From contig CAMBFC010000001.1 in assembly GCA_945865905.1 (NCBI GenBank), forward strand, positions 110,127-174,126: a DNA stretch of 64,000 nt, read 5' to 3'. Shown here piece by piece: positions 36,182 to 45,712 of the stretch (positions within the stretch are counted from its first letter, which is position 1; each line of letters opens with the position of its first letter). This DNA comes from Rickettsia typhi (GTDB lineage: Bacteria; Pseudomonadota; Alphaproteobacteria; Rickettsiales; UBA1997). The position numbers and the translations under genes were made by a program. The notes under the pieces were generated by a model, which ran no database searches, had not been told where the DNA came from, and saw nothing but the letters and a program-made list of their open reading frames with translations.

Positions 36182-36883
36182 TTAGTTCATTACAATCAAA
36201 GATATATTTCTGCCAAAATTTTCTGTGCCCTCGTGCGTTGCTTTGCGATAGCTGGCATAATTTTTAAAATTAGCATAAGTATCAATATTTATATCACAAA
36301 TATCAGTGATTTTTTCTTGCTGCATTTTTTCTACTACATAGCTTGGCAGATCAAATAGGTAGCGACTTGGGATTGTTTTATCGGCGCTGAAGAAATTTTT
36401 ATTTTGTCCTGATTCTGCAATAAATTCTGCGATAAATTCTTCGTCAACTTGATATGATTCTTGATGGATCATTGGACCAATATCAGCGCGGATTCTTGAT
36501 GGTTCTGCACCAAGTTTTTTCATTGCAGAAATTGCTGCTGCAATAATTCCTGATTTAGCGCCACGCCATCCTGCGTGAACTGCAGCGATAACTTTTGCCT
36601 GCGAATCTTGCAATAAAATCGGCGAACAATCCGCAGTAATCACAGCAATAGCAAGGTTTGGCAGGTTTGTAACAATTGCATCAGCTTTGGGTAAATTTTG
36701 TGTTCCGTGAATTTTTTTTGGATCATCAATCACGCAAATTTCAGCGCTGTGAATTTGATTAACGAACATTATGTTGGTAAAATTAAATTGCTTTTCTTTG
36801 AGCGCCGATTCAATGTGAGAAAGGTCTGCTAGAGCTCTATCAATATAACATTCTTTGCCAAAAAAATTGTGCTTGATTTGCAT
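36182..36883 (-). CDS. pgeF: Purine nucleoside phosphorylase/polyphenol oxidase (YfiH/LACC1 family)
   Basis: A 233-residue copper/zinc-linked protein of the YfiH/PgeF (LACC1) family. Members have been shown to act on purine nucleosides, and E. coli YfiH also clears mis-incorporated serine from peptidoglycan precursors. The metal site motifs VITADCSPILL and AAVHAGWRGAKSGI and the C-terminal NYASYRKATHEGTENFGRN are clear. It is separate from thrB (57 nt upstream on the same strand). Which of the two activities applies cannot be read from sequence. Confidence 0.9.
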   Translation of the reverse strand: MQIKHNFFGKECYIDRALADLSHIESALKEKQFNFTNIMFVNQIHSAEICVIDDPKKIHGTQNLPKADAIVTNLPNLAIAVITADCSPILLQDSQAKVIAAVHAGWRGAKSGIIAAAISAMKKLGAEPSRIRADIGPMIHQESYQVDEEFIAEFIAESGQNKNFFSADKTIPSRYLFDLPSYVVEKMQQEKITDICDINIDTYANFKNYASYRKATHEGTENFGRNISLIVMN

Positions 36884-36940
36884 TTTTTAATTAATAATAG
36901 GTGAGTAAAATTATAGTTTTTTAAAAATAAATTAAATTTT

Positions 36941-37972
36941 CTATTTCAAAAAATTTAATTTATTTTTAAAAAACTGTAATTTTATTAAATATTCTTGCGG
37001 ATCTTTTATTTTTACAAGAGAATTTTTTGATGTAAATATTTTATCATGAAGCCTTGTGAGCAAGAATCTCATTGCTGCGCCGCATAATGCAATTTCTAAA
37101 AAATCTATTTCTTTTGATGAAAATTTTCTGAAATTTTCATAGCCATTTTGTAATGCAAAAAATTTTTCTTGTGAAAAATTATTTTTTTCATCAAAACACC
37201 AAGCGTTCACAGCAATAGCAAAATCATAGATTAGCGCATCATTAGCGGCAAAATAAAAATCAATTACACCGCTAATTTTTTGATTTTCATCAAAAAAAAC
37301 ATTATCAGGAAATAAATCTAGATGCGTTGCAAAGCTAGGCAGATCAAAGCGCCATGATTTTTCTAAAAAAATTAGAGCGTCCATTATTTCTTGTTTTAAA
37401 TTTTTTTGCGACAAAGGCTCAGAGAATTTTTCTGTTAAATTAGAAAAAATTTCTAGATCTTTAAATCTAGCAAACAAAGGACTCCACGCCTCAACACCCA
37501 AATCATTTTTGCGCCGCATTGCAAAATCTTGCGCTGCTAAATGCATTTTTCCTAACATTTTTCCAACTTCAAAACAATGCTGCGCGGTTATGTTATTGTA
37601 ATATCCATCATCTTGGGTTTTTAGATTTTTTCCTGATAAAAAGGTAACGATGGAGGATTTTTTTCCTTGCAAATCAACTATCGCCTCACCTTTATTATCA
37701 AGGATTGGGCGAGGACAGTGAATTTTATTTTTTGCTAAATGCGTTTTAAAATTAATAAAAAAAGGCAAATCTTTTTTATTAATTCGCGATTCAAAGACTG
37801 TAAGAATAAATTTATTTTCCACGCAAGAATCATTTCTACCCGTGGTCTCAACGATAAAATTTGAATTATCAATTCCTTCAATAATTTCTTGAAAATCTAT
37901 TAATTTTCCAAGAGAATAATTAGTGAGATGCGTTGATATTTCTGATCTAGTGAACTTTGTATAAACTGCCAT
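36941..37972 (-). CDS. thrB: Homoserine kinase, APH-fold type
   Basis: It phosphorylates homoserine in threonine synthesis. The 343 residues match the alphaproteobacterial/Pseudomonas-type ThrB: start MAVYTKFTRSEISTHLTNYSLG, IIEGIDNSNFIVET, the catalytic THLDLFPDNVFF (HxDxxxxN) and GVIDFYFAANDALIYDFAI (metal-binding aspartate). It stands alone, with no thrA or thrC beside it. asd at 4743 supplies the semialdehyde upstream in the pathway. Confidence 0.93.
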   Translation of the reverse strand: MAVYTKFTRSEISTHLTNYSLGKLIDFQEIIEGIDNSNFIVETTGRNDSCVENKFILTVFESRINKKDLPFFINFKTHLAKNKIHCPRPILDNKGEAIVDLQGKKSSIVTFLSGKNLKTQDDGYYNNITAQHCFEVGKMLGKMHLAAQDFAMRRKNDLGVEAWSPLFARFKDLEIFSNLTEKFSEPLSQKNLKQEIMDALIFLEKSWRFDLPSFATHLDLFPDNVFFDENQKISGVIDFYFAANDALIYDFAIAVNAWCFDEKNNFSQEKFFALQNGYENFRKFSSKEIDFLEIALCGAAMRFLLTRLHDKIFTSKNSLVKIKDPQEYLIKLQFFKNKLNFLK

Positions 37973-37985
37973 TTTATTTATGTTA

Positions 37986-38142
37986 CTAAAAATCCTTACT
38001 CAACATCGATTCTGCTGCCTTAGAATTATGCAATAAATCTAAAACTTTATTTGCGCTAGAGTCCAAAATCTTTTGCTTTTTTAGCGGCAAAATAATTTTT
38101 TGCCGCCTCTATTTCAAAGCTCTCTGCAAAAACAGTGAACAT
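37986..38142 (-). pseudogene. Possible frameshifted remnant after the porin
   Basis: Two overlapping open frames read toward thrB. Frame A (ATG at 38142, 28 codons, MFTVFAESFEIEAAK) stops at 38056. Frame B, shifted by one base, runs on as LDSSANKVLDLLHNSKAAE and stops at 37986. Together they look like one short phasin-like helix broken by a frameshift. There is also a 9-bp stem (GCGGCAAAA/TTTTGCCGC) at 38084-38106. The case is weak and could be chance. Confidence 0.2.
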
Positions 38143-38152
38143 ATTTTTGCAA

Positions 38153-39439
38153 TTAAAAAGAAACCTGGGCTCTTAAAGAAAAAGCATTAACCATTTGATC
38201 AAAGCCATTAGTCATATTAGTAATGGATCTTTGATAGTTAAGCATCAAACGAGTATTTTCGTTTAAATACCAATTAATCGCAGCGGTGGCCTCTTGAGTT
38301 TTGCCAATCGGCGCAACAGCAACAGTACCCCGATAAATATCATTTCTATCAAAACTAGAGAAGCGCGCCGCTAATTCCCAAGCACCTATTCCACCCTTAT
38401 CAAATGGATTTTTAACTTTTACCGTTGAAAAATCACCCGTTTTAACACGATATTCTTTTTGGTCGCCAGTTAAAAACCATGAGGTCTGCACATAAAAACC
38501 ATCAAAATTGCCTTTGGTGCCTGTATTAGAAACCGCTCCAGTGCCTTGCGCATTATTATCAAAGTTGACTCGATTAATAATATATTCACTTTGCAAATAA
38601 ACTGATTTTATTTTGCCAGCAAATTCAAAATCAAGATAACTTTCATGATCAATTGGATCAGCCGTAACATTGCCAGCGGTTCCCGCTTTGGTATTACGAT
38701 TTTTGCCAAAATAGCTGCCCGATAAACCTAAATGCAACAAGGCATCCGCGTTATTAATCGGCGCATAACTAAATCTGCTCGAAACCGAATAAGCGCTATC
38801 ATCATTTCTGGTTTGCGTGGCAGTATTTGCCTGAATCGCATCACCAAAAACTCCAAAAGCCGCCTGCCAATTGGTGCCAAATCTTGCAACTTGCGCACCA
38901 ACCAACCGCGAAGGCGTAGAATCCGTAATGATCGAGCGCTCAATAAAAGTAACATTGGCAACGCTGATAATTTTTTCTAGAGAGAATGAGGGCTTAAAAT
39001 TACCAATTTTAAACTCCATATTTTTTACCCCTTGATAGGCAAAAAATGCGTCGGTTATCAATCCCGCAGCAAAATCATTTTGAAAACGATACATTATATC
39101 TTTAGCGATATTTCCCTCAATAGATAGGCGCAATCTTCTGATATCGGCGCCATCTTTTTTAGTATCGGCAGTATTTTTTTCATTGAACCATTTGCCTTCA
39201 ACTTGCATGAAGCCATTGATTTTGGCGTTTTCTAGCAAAGTAGTGATTTGGTTTTTGGCATTGTTGGGGTCGGGAGCAAGAGTGGATTGCGGTTTTGCTT
39301 CGGCAAGTTTTTCAACTTTTGCCTCAAGCTGTTTTAATCGTTCGGTGAGTTCTTGCTCTTTGGCGTTTGCCGCAAAAACATTGGCAGAATAGCTAACAAC
39401 ACAAATTTGTATTGCCGCGAATAATAAGAAAAATTTCAT
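38153..39439 (-). CDS. Outer-membrane porin, phosphate-selective O/P-like
   Basis: A 428-residue porin with a signal peptide (to about residue 24, FAANA), a short N-terminal coiled coil (ELTERLKQLEAKVEKLAE) that may trimerise, and a 16-strand-type barrel with GFMQVEGKWFNE, IRRLRLSIEGNI and NFKPSFSLEKI, as in OprO/OprP-family porins. It ends in phenylalanine (RAQVSF). Its ATG shares a base with the stop of the metallopeptidase gene (TAATG). Family is probable; phosphate selectivity is not implied. Confidence 0.88.
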   Translation of the reverse strand: MKFFLLFAAIQICVVSYSANVFAANAKEQELTERLKQLEAKVEKLAEAKPQSTLAPDPNNAKNQITTLLENAKINGFMQVEGKWFNEKNTADTKKDGADIRRLRLSIEGNIAKDIMYRFQNDFAAGLITDAFFAYQGVKNMEFKIGNFKPSFSLEKIISVANVTFIERSIITDSTPSRLVGAQVARFGTNWQAAFGVFGDAIQANTATQTRNDDSAYSVSSRFSYAPINNADALLHLGLSGSYFGKNRNTKAGTAGNVTADPIDHESYLDFEFAGKIKSVYLQSEYIINRVNFDNNAQGTGAVSNTGTKGNFDGFYVQTSWFLTGDQKEYRVKTGDFSTVKVKNPFDKGGIGAWELAARFSSFDRNDIYRGTVAVAPIGKTQEATAAINWYLNENTRLMLNYQRSITNMTNGFDQMVNAFSLRAQVSF

Positions 39440-40368
39440 TATTTTTTCTTATCCTCAATTTCTTGATATTTCTGCCATCCCACCTGCCATTGCGCATTTG
39501 ACTTCACATTTTTAGACCAAGATTTTTTGCCACCCTCACCTTGCTGCTTGTAAAAAGAATCAGCGCTATCTTGAAATTTCTTTTCTGGCTTTTCTAGTCG
39601 AACTTGCGCAGCAATTATATCAGTTTTTTGTACAATTTTTGGATCAATTTTATTTTTAATTTTTGGATTAAAAATTTTAGTAATAAAATTAGTGGTATTA
39701 ACAAAAAAATCCGCAACTTCAGCGCTGGTAAAGTCTCCCGAGCCATGCACATCACGAGTTATTGACAATAATTCAAAATAACGAGCAAATAATTCAGAAA
39801 GAAATTGATGCGGCGGATAAGATTTTAAAGCATCAAACATTAAGCGCTGAATTTGCACATTAAGAGTTTTGAGTGAAGCTTGGCGAATATTGATTGGCGC
39901 ATGCTCAGAAACAAATCCTGATTTTTTTCCATCACCATATTTTGTATTTAATTCATCAATAATACTGGGAATATTTAGATCAACACTCAAACATTTATTA
40001 AATTCTAGACCTAAATCAATTCCACTTTCAAACTCAAGAGCATGAGCCATCTCATGCGCCAGCACATTGTGAGAAAAACTTTTTAAGATGATGGTTTTTT
40101 TAATTTGACGAGAAAATTTTCCTAGAACGGCATTAAAAACTTTATTTTGCTCAGTTAAATAACAGCCAACATTAGTATCCCAACCCTTGATAATCTTGAC
40201 CTCAAAGTGCAAATCTTTTTCTTGGATTTTAGTTAAAATTAAATCCAATCCCTCTTTAAAAATATCAATACGATAAAGATCAGCAAAAAATCGGGCAAAT
40301 TTTTCACTTTCATCCAAGCCTTCAAATTTAAGCTGCGGATTGATTATTTTTTGTAAAACTTCCGACAT
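39439..40368 (-). CDS. Putative zinc metallopeptidase (HExxH), cytoplasmic
   Basis: I do not recognise the family. The 309-residue protein has no signal peptide. It carries a zincin motif H105-E-M-A-H109 in LAHEMAHALEFESG, preceded by a hydrophobic helix, and a second acidic segment SELFARYFELL (E192) that could supply the third zinc ligand. The C-terminal 60 residues are lysine-rich. It stands 5 nt after fur and is coupled to the porin gene by a one-base stop/start overlap. Peptidase activity is inferred from the motif alone; substrate unknown. Confidence 0.6.
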   Translation of the reverse strand: MSEVLQKIINPQLKFEGLDESEKFARFFADLYRIDIFKEGLDLILTKIQEKDLHFEVKIIKGWDTNVGCYLTEQNKVFNAVLGKFSRQIKKTIILKSFSHNVLAHEMAHALEFESGIDLGLEFNKCLSVDLNIPSIIDELNTKYGDGKKSGFVSEHAPINIRQASLKTLNVQIQRLMFDALKSYPPHQFLSELFARYFELLSITRDVHGSGDFTSAEVADFFVNTTNFITKIFNPKIKNKIDPKIVQKTDIIAAQVRLEKPEKKFQDSADSFYKQQGEGGKKSWSKNVKSNAQWQVGWQKYQEIEDKKK

Positions 40369-40373
40369 AATTT

Positions 40374-40790
40374 TTATTTTTTTAAAGGCTTGCAGTAAAG
40401 CTCTAGCCTGTGCCCCACAAGATTGTAGCCCATATCTTTAGCAATTTTATCCTTCAAGTTTTCGAGCTCAATATTAAAAAATTCATACACTTTTCCGCTT
40501 GAAACATCAATCAAATGATCATGATGCTCGCCTTCTTCCACCATCTCATAATGCGCTTTATTGCTATTGCCAAATTCATGCTTGGCAATTACACCTGATT
40601 CTTCTAATAATTTTAGCGTGCGATAAACTGTAGCAATACCAATGCGATTGTTGATTTTATTGGCTTGACGCAATACTTCTTCAACATCTAAATGGTCTTT
40701 TGATTTGTCAATTATTTGCGCAATTATTCGACGATTTTCGGTGAGCTTTACGCCGTTTTTTTGACAGAGTTCTTCGATTTTTGATAACAT
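40374..40790 (-). CDS. fur: Fur-family metal-responsive repressor
   Basis: A 138-residue winged-helix repressor. The DNA-recognition helix GIATVYRTLKLLEESGVI and the regulatory metal segment EEGEHHDHLIDVSSGKVYEF are clear. The usual CxxC of the structural zinc site is absent (LIDVSSG in place of LICxxCG). Many alphaproteobacterial Fur/Mur/Irr proteins also lack it. It heads a run with the metallopeptidase and porin genes. Iron or manganese sensing is likely, and the operator-like dyad at 22565 is a possible target. Confidence 0.93.
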   Translation of the reverse strand: MLSKIEELCQKNGVKLTENRRIIAQIIDKSKDHLDVEEVLRQANKINNRIGIATVYRTLKLLEESGVIAKHEFGNSNKAHYEMVEEGEHHDHLIDVSSGKVYEFFNIELENLKDKIAKDMGYNLVGHRLELYCKPLKK

Positions 40791-40865
40791 AAGTAAAGTT
40801 TAAATTGATTTTAGAAGTCTAGTGCTTCAGAATATATCGCTCAACTCTAATCTTTAATATTAGGT

Positions 40866-42356
40866 ATGACAAAAAATCGCAACAAAAATATCGCAGAACT
40901 TTCATATTCGTTCACTTTTGATGATGTTCTATTGAAGCCCGCCTTCTCAGAAGTTTTACCTACTGAGGCTGATACAAAAACTAGAATAACAAAAAATATT
41001 GAGCTCAATATTCCGATTATTTCGGCAGCAATGGATACTGTTACAGAATCACGCTTGGCAATAGCAATGGCGCAGTCTGGTGGCATTGGCTGTATTCACA
41101 AAAATTTGTCAATCAAAGATCAGGCTGACGAGGTTCGTCGCGTCAAAAAATTTGAATCTGGAGTAGTCACTAACCCAGTTACCATAACGCCCGATGAAAA
41201 TCTTGGCGATGCATTAAAATTGATGGAAGAGTATGGCATTTCAGGTATTCCCGTTGTTAAAGCTGGCAGCAAAAAACTACTCGGAATTCTCACTAATCGT
41301 GATGTGCGCTTTGCTACTGATAAAAAACAGCTAGTTAAACATTTAATGACCAAAGATAATCTTATCACTGCCAAGCAAGGCGTGAGTAAGTCTGAGGCTC
41401 GTGATCTTTTGCACAAAAATAAAATTGAGCGCATTATTTTAGTTGATGCCAGCGGCAATTGCGTTGGTTTGATGACAGGTAAAGATATCGAAAAAACTAA
41501 ACAATTTCCTAACGCCGTAAAAGATAAGGATGGTCGCTTGCGCGTTGCCGCCGCTACTTCGGTGGGCAAAGATGGCATTAAACGCGCTGAAGCTTTAATT
41601 GAAGCGGGAGTTGATATTTTGGTAGTCGATACCGCCCACGGACACTCTGCTGGCGTGATTGAAACCGTTCGCCAGATCAAAAAAATGTATCCAAAACAAG
41701 AAATTATCGCCGGCAATATTGCCACCAAAGAAGCGGCTAAAGCCTTGGTAGAAGCGGGTGCAGATGCCGTTAAAGTTGGAATTGGCCCCGGCTCTATTTG
41801 CACTACTCGTATAGTGGCAGGCGTTGGCGTTCCTCAGCTCTCGGCTATTATGGATGTTGTTGAATATTGTAATTCAGTGAAAATTCCGGTTATTTCTGAT
41901 GGCGGAATTCGTTTTTCTGGCGATTTGGCAAAGGCCATCGCATCAGGCGCCTCTTGCGTTATGCTTGGTGGATTATTAGCCGGCGCCGAAGAAACCCCCG
42001 GAGAAATTGTTTTATTTAAAGGCCGCTCATATAAAGTTTATCGCGGCATGGGATCACTTGGCGCAATGGCTCGCGGCTCTGCTGATCGCTATTTTCAAGC
42101 CGATGTTGAAGATAAAATGAAGTTGGTTCCTGAAGGTGTTGAGGGTCGCGTGCCTTACAAGGGTGCCGCCGCAGATGTTCTTCATCAATTGATTGGTGGA
42201 TTAAAATCTGCAATGGGATATACTGGCAATGCTACAATCGAGTCTATGCGCAAAAATTGTAACTTTGTTCGCATCACTAATTCTGGCCTACGAGAAAGTC
42301 ATCCGCACTCGATTACCATCACTTCTGAATCACCAAATTACACTACAGAAAGTTAA
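40866..42356 (+). CDS. guaB: Inosine-5'-monophosphate dehydrogenase
   Basis: It oxidises IMP to XMP with NAD, the committed step to GMP. The 496 residues show the N-terminal [18 protein letters not shown], two CBS domains (about residues 98-215), the catalytic cysteine loop [20 protein letters not shown], the IMP site [15 protein letters not shown] and the flap [10 protein letters not shown]. It is monocistronic, with a shared terminator at 42384 facing typA. Confidence 0.97.
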   Translation: MTKNRNKNIAELSYSFTFDDVLLKPAFSEVLPTEADTKTRITKNIELNIPIISAAMDTVTESRLAIAMAQSGGIGCIHKNLSIKDQADEVRRVKKFESGVVTNPVTITPDENLGDALKLMEEYGISGIPVVKAGSKKLLGILTNRDVRFATDKKQLVKHLMTKDNLITAKQGVSKSEARDLLHKNKIERIILVDASGNCVGLMTGKDIEKTKQFPNAVKDKDGRLRVAAATSVGKDGIKRAEALIEAGVDILVVDTAHGHSAGVIETVRQIKKMYPKQEIIAGNIATKEAAKALVEAGADAVKVGIGPGSICTTRIVAGVGVPQLSAIMDVVEYCNSVKIPVISDGGIRFSGDLAKAIASGASCVMLGGLLAGAEETPGEIVLFKGRSYKVYRGMGSLGAMARGSADRYFQADVEDKMKLVPEGVEGRVPYKGAAADVLHQLIGGLKSAMGYTGNATIESMRKNCNFVRITNSGLRESHPHSITITSESPNYTTES

Positions 42357-42383
42357 AATCTTATTAGCAAAAAAATCACAAAC

Positions 42384-42424
42384 AAAAAAGCCGACTCCAA
42401 TATAAATTGAAGTCGGCTTTTTTG
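42384..42424. terminator. Bidirectional terminator between guaB and typA
   Basis: A stem AAAAAAGCCGACT/AGTCGGCTTTTTT with an AT-rich loop, and A/T runs on both sides, lies between convergent guaB and typA. Confidence 0.92.
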
Positions 42425-42459
42425 TTTGAGGCACTTATTAAGAGCGCCTCAGAATAAAT

Positions 42460-44301
42460 TTATTCTTGCACAAAATCAAATTTTGCTGCTGAAGATTTTG
42501 TTGCGCGTTTGCGTTCGTTTTGGTCAAGAAACTTTTTGCGCAAACGAAGTGATTTAGGTGTAACTTCAACCAATTCATCAGCAGAAATATAAGTGATCAT
42601 TTCTTCAAGAATCATCAAGCGTGGCGGAATCAAGCGGATCGCTTCATCAGCCGCTGTAGTGCGAATGTTAGTAAGCTGTTTGCCGCGAAGAATATTAACT
42701 TCAAGATCGCCCGCTTTAGAGTTTTCACCGATAATCATACCCATGTAAACTTTTTGCTGTGGCTTGATAAAAATCACGCCACGATCTTGCAGATTCCACA
42801 AAGCATATGCAACTGACTCGCCCGAATCGTTAGAAATTAAAGCGCCGTTTTTGCGCTCAGAATATTCGCCTTTATAAGGAACATAATCATGGAACAAGCG
42901 GTTTAAAACGCCCGTGCCTTTTGTATCAGTTAAAAATTCACTTTGATAGCCGATTAATCCACGAGAAGGAACATAAAACACTAAGCGTGTTTTTGCGCCA
43001 CCAGATGGCTTCATTTCGATCATTTCACCTTTGCGTGAAGAAAGTTTTTCGACCACAACGCCGCTATAAGCATCATCAACATCGACGACAACTTCTTCAA
43101 CTGGCTCGAGAATTTCATCATTAGGGCCTTTTTTGAATAGAACGCGAGGTCTTGATACTGAAAGCTCAAAGCCTTCTCTTCTCATGTTTTCGATTAAAAC
43201 ACCAAGCTGTAATTCTCCGCGACCACCAACTTCATAGGCATCTTTTCCTTCAGATTCTTTGACTTTAATTGCCACATTGCTTTCTGCTTCAGCAAATAAG
43301 CGATCGCGAATCATACGAGAAGTAACTTTTGAACCTTCTTGACCAGCAAGAGGAGAATCATTTACACCAATTGTGATCGCCATTGTAGGCGGATTGATTG
43401 GGGTTGATTTGATTGGAGTGCTAACAGAAATATCGCAAATTGTATCTGCAACTGAAGCTTTTTCTAAGCCAGCAATTGAAACGATATCGCCTGCAACCGC
43501 CTCATCAACAGGAACTTTATCAACACCACGAAAAGTGTGAAGCTTAGTAAGGCGACCTTGCTCAACCAATTTGCCTTCAAGGTTCATCGCTTTAAAATTC
43601 ATTAAACTCTTCGCTGTTCCAGACATAATGCGCCCAGTAAGCATGCGTCCAAAATATGGATTTGATTCAAGAAGCGTTGCAAGCATTGTAAATGGCGCAG
43701 TTTCATCAAACTTTGGCGGATTTACATGTTTCAAGATTAAGTTAAACAAAGGTGACAAATCTTTGCGCTCGTCTTTTTCAAGATCAGTAACGCACCAGCC
43801 ATCACGGCCCACGGCATAAAGCACTGGAAAATCTAGTTGTTGCTCATTTGCATTTAGAGAAACGAATAAATCGAAAATTTCGTTTAAAACTTCATCAACA
43901 CGCGCATCTTGACGATCAACTTTATTGATAATAACAATTGGACGCAAACCCAGAGCCAAAGCTTTTGAAAGCACAAACTTAGTTTGTGGCATCGGGCCTT
44001 CAGATGAATCGACCAACAATAAACAGCTATCCGCCATTGATAATACGCGCTCAACTTCACCACCAAAATCGGCGTGGCCAGGAGTATCGATAACATTGAT
44101 TTTATTGCCTTCCCAAGTGATAGAAGTGCATTTTGCTAAAATTGTTATACCGCGCTCTTTTTCTAAAGCGTTGCTATCCATGACGCGCACCTCAACTTGC
44201 TGATTGGCACGAAATGTTCCACTTTGCGATAACATCGCATCGATAAGAGTTGTCTTGCCGTGATCTACGTGCGCAATGATTGCTATATTTCTGATTGTCA
44301 T
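42460..44301 (-). CDS. typA: Ribosome-dependent GTPase TypA/BipA
   Basis: A translational GTPase of the EF-G group that helps assembly of the large ribosomal subunit and stress adaptation. At 613 residues it has family length. The G motifs AHVDHGKTTLIDAM, the switch ERGITI, DTPGHADFGGEVERVL and NKVDRQDA are present, followed by the EF-G-like C-terminal domains and the BipA-specific tail with a basic LRKKFLDQNERKRATK. It is monocistronic. Confidence 0.97.
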   Translation of the reverse strand: MTIRNIAIIAHVDHGKTTLIDAMLSQSGTFRANQQVEVRVMDSNALEKERGITILAKCTSITWEGNKINVIDTPGHADFGGEVERVLSMADSCLLLVDSSEGPMPQTKFVLSKALALGLRPIVIINKVDRQDARVDEVLNEIFDLFVSLNANEQQLDFPVLYAVGRDGWCVTDLEKDERKDLSPLFNLILKHVNPPKFDETAPFTMLATLLESNPYFGRMLTGRIMSGTAKSLMNFKAMNLEGKLVEQGRLTKLHTFRGVDKVPVDEAVAGDIVSIAGLEKASVADTICDISVSTPIKSTPINPPTMAITIGVNDSPLAGQEGSKVTSRMIRDRLFAEAESNVAIKVKESEGKDAYEVGGRGELQLGVLIENMRREGFELSVSRPRVLFKKGPNDEILEPVEEVVVDVDDAYSGVVVEKLSSRKGEMIEMKPSGGAKTRLVFYVPSRGLIGYQSEFLTDTKGTGVLNRLFHDYVPYKGEYSERKNGALISNDSGESVAYALWNLQDRGVIFIKPQQKVYMGMIIGENSKAGDLEVNILRGKQLTNIRTTAADEAIRLIPPRLMILEEMITYISADELVEVTPKSLRLRKKFLDQNERKRATKSSAAKFDFVQE

Positions 44302-44429
44302 TTTAAATATTTATTTCTTATGAATAAAGGGCCGCGCATTATAATTGCTTGATTCTAACAGTCAATCATCATATAAAGTCTTTCTGTTGTTTATTTTGTA
44401 ACCAATCCATAATCTCAGCACTTTAGATA

Positions 44430-44990
44430 ATGTATCTTTTAATCGGACTAGGAAATATCGGCAAAGAATATGCCAAAACTCGCCATAATTTTGGCTTTTT
44501 GGCGCTTGATCAAATTATAACGGATTATAACTTAAGTGCCTTAGGCAAAAAATTTTCTAGCGAAGTTTTTGTTGGTGAAATTGCTGGCAAAAAAGTGATT
44601 GCGCTCAAGCCACAAACTTATATGAATAACTCTGGATTAGCAGCGCTTGAGGCTATGCAATTTTATAAAATTCCCCTACAAAATATTATTGTTTTGCATG
44701 ATGAAATTGATATTGATTTAGGGCGAATAAAAACAAAAATTGGCGGCGGTTCTGCGGGGCACAATGGCTTAAAATCTATTGATTCTATGATTGGCAAAGA
44801 ATATCACCGCCTGCGCTTAGGCGTTGGAAGGCCCGAAAATAAAGAGTTTGAAGTGGCTGATTATGTTTTATCAAAATTTACTAAAGATGAAATGATGATT
44901 GTTGAAGAGATAAACAAAAAAATTTCTAGCACAATTAATTTATTGATTGATGGCGACGCAACTTTGTTTGCAAATAAATTTGCGCTTTAA
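44430..44990 (+). CDS. pth: Peptidyl-tRNA hydrolase
   Basis: It cleaves peptidyl-tRNA released from stalled ribosomes. The 186-residue protein opens with LLIGLGNIGKEYAKTRHNFGF (the catalytic histidine is in RHNFG). LKPQTYMNNSGLAALEAM, VLHDEIDIDLGRIKTKIGGG and SAGHNGLKSIDSMIG follow. The usual partner ychF is not next to it. Confidence 0.96.
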   Translation: MYLLIGLGNIGKEYAKTRHNFGFLALDQIITDYNLSALGKKFSSEVFVGEIAGKKVIALKPQTYMNNSGLAALEAMQFYKIPLQNIIVLHDEIDIDLGRIKTKIGGGSAGHNGLKSIDSMIGKEYHRLRLGVGRPENKEFEVADYVLSKFTKDEMMIVEEINKKISSTINLLIDGDATLFANKFAL

Positions 44991-45043
44991 AATTTTTCTG
45001 GTTAATTAGTTATTATCTTAAATTCAAAGAACCATCGATAAAC

Positions 45044-45631
45044 ATGAAAATTAAATTATTAACTGCAATATTTGCAATTTCTTTTGCAACAACTTCAATG
45101 GCTTTAGAAACAAGCTCAGAAGCTATTAAAAGCAAGGCTGTAACGCAAGAAAAAATAGAATCTAAAACTGCAGATCAAAAAGAAGTTGTGACCAAAACTG
45201 AAACAAAAAAATCATCAACAAAAATTGATAATAAAGATGCTAAAAATATTGAAGATATAAAAACTTTTGATTTTGAAAGAATCTTTCGCGAAGCTAATGA
45301 TTATTTTATCGCTGCACAAAAATGGCAAACAATCAAATGCATCCCACAATCAATGTATGTTTGCTCAAAACACGAATGTCCAAAACTAAAATTACTTGAT
45401 AATGCAGCAATAGTTATTGATAAAAATAATAAAACAATTGCACTATGTCGTAATAAAATTTGCCAATATTATGATGCAGAACTTGATCAAACTGGCGTAT
45501 TTGTAAATGTAAAAGTTAAGGGAATTAACGGCATTTTAACCAGAATTTTAGGCGATAGTCGCTTCAAACAAATTTCGGTGGTGGGCCTTGATGCATATAT
45601 CACCAACGGCACATGCGAAGCTATTGAATAA
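45044..45631 (+). CDS. Hypothetical exported protein with cysteines
   Basis: I do not recognise this 195-residue protein. A signal peptide (MKIKLLTAIFAISFATTSMA) is followed by a lysine-, threonine- and glutamate-rich linker (about 20-75), then a compact domain with six cysteines (KCIPQSMYVCSKHECPK, LCRNKICQYY, GTCEAIE), probably forming disulfides in the periplasm. It lies after pth and before a bidirectional terminator. Confidence 0.7.
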   Translation: MKIKLLTAIFAISFATTSMALETSSEAIKSKAVTQEKIESKTADQKEVVTKTETKKSSTKIDNKDAKNIEDIKTFDFERIFREANDYFIAAQKWQTIKCIPQSMYVCSKHECPKLKLLDNAAIVIDKNNKTIALCRNKICQYYDAELDQTGVFVNVKVKGINGILTRILGDSRFKQISVVGLDAYITNGTCEAIE

Positions 45632-45654
45632 AATATTCGCACAATTTTTTGCAT

Positions 45655-45695
45655 AAAAAAAGCGGCAAATCTTAATTGATTTGCCGCTTTTTTTT
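45655..45695. terminator. Bidirectional terminator between the exported protein and gcvH genes
   Basis: A long stem AAAAAAAGCGGCAAAT/ATTTGCCGCTTTTTTT with an 8-nt loop (CTTAATTG) and A/T tracts on both ends lies between convergent genes. Confidence 0.95.
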
Positions 45696-45712
45696 AAATC
45701 GTTAAAACTAAT

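Noticed and set aside
36085..36358. Two short open frames over tRNA-Phe
   Set aside because: They translate the tRNA and antisense pgeF.
41120..41803. Long open frame (227 codons) on the minus strand inside guaB
   Set aside because: It is fully antisense to conserved guaB domains and reads as a Pro/Ser/Ala-rich mirror product with no motif.
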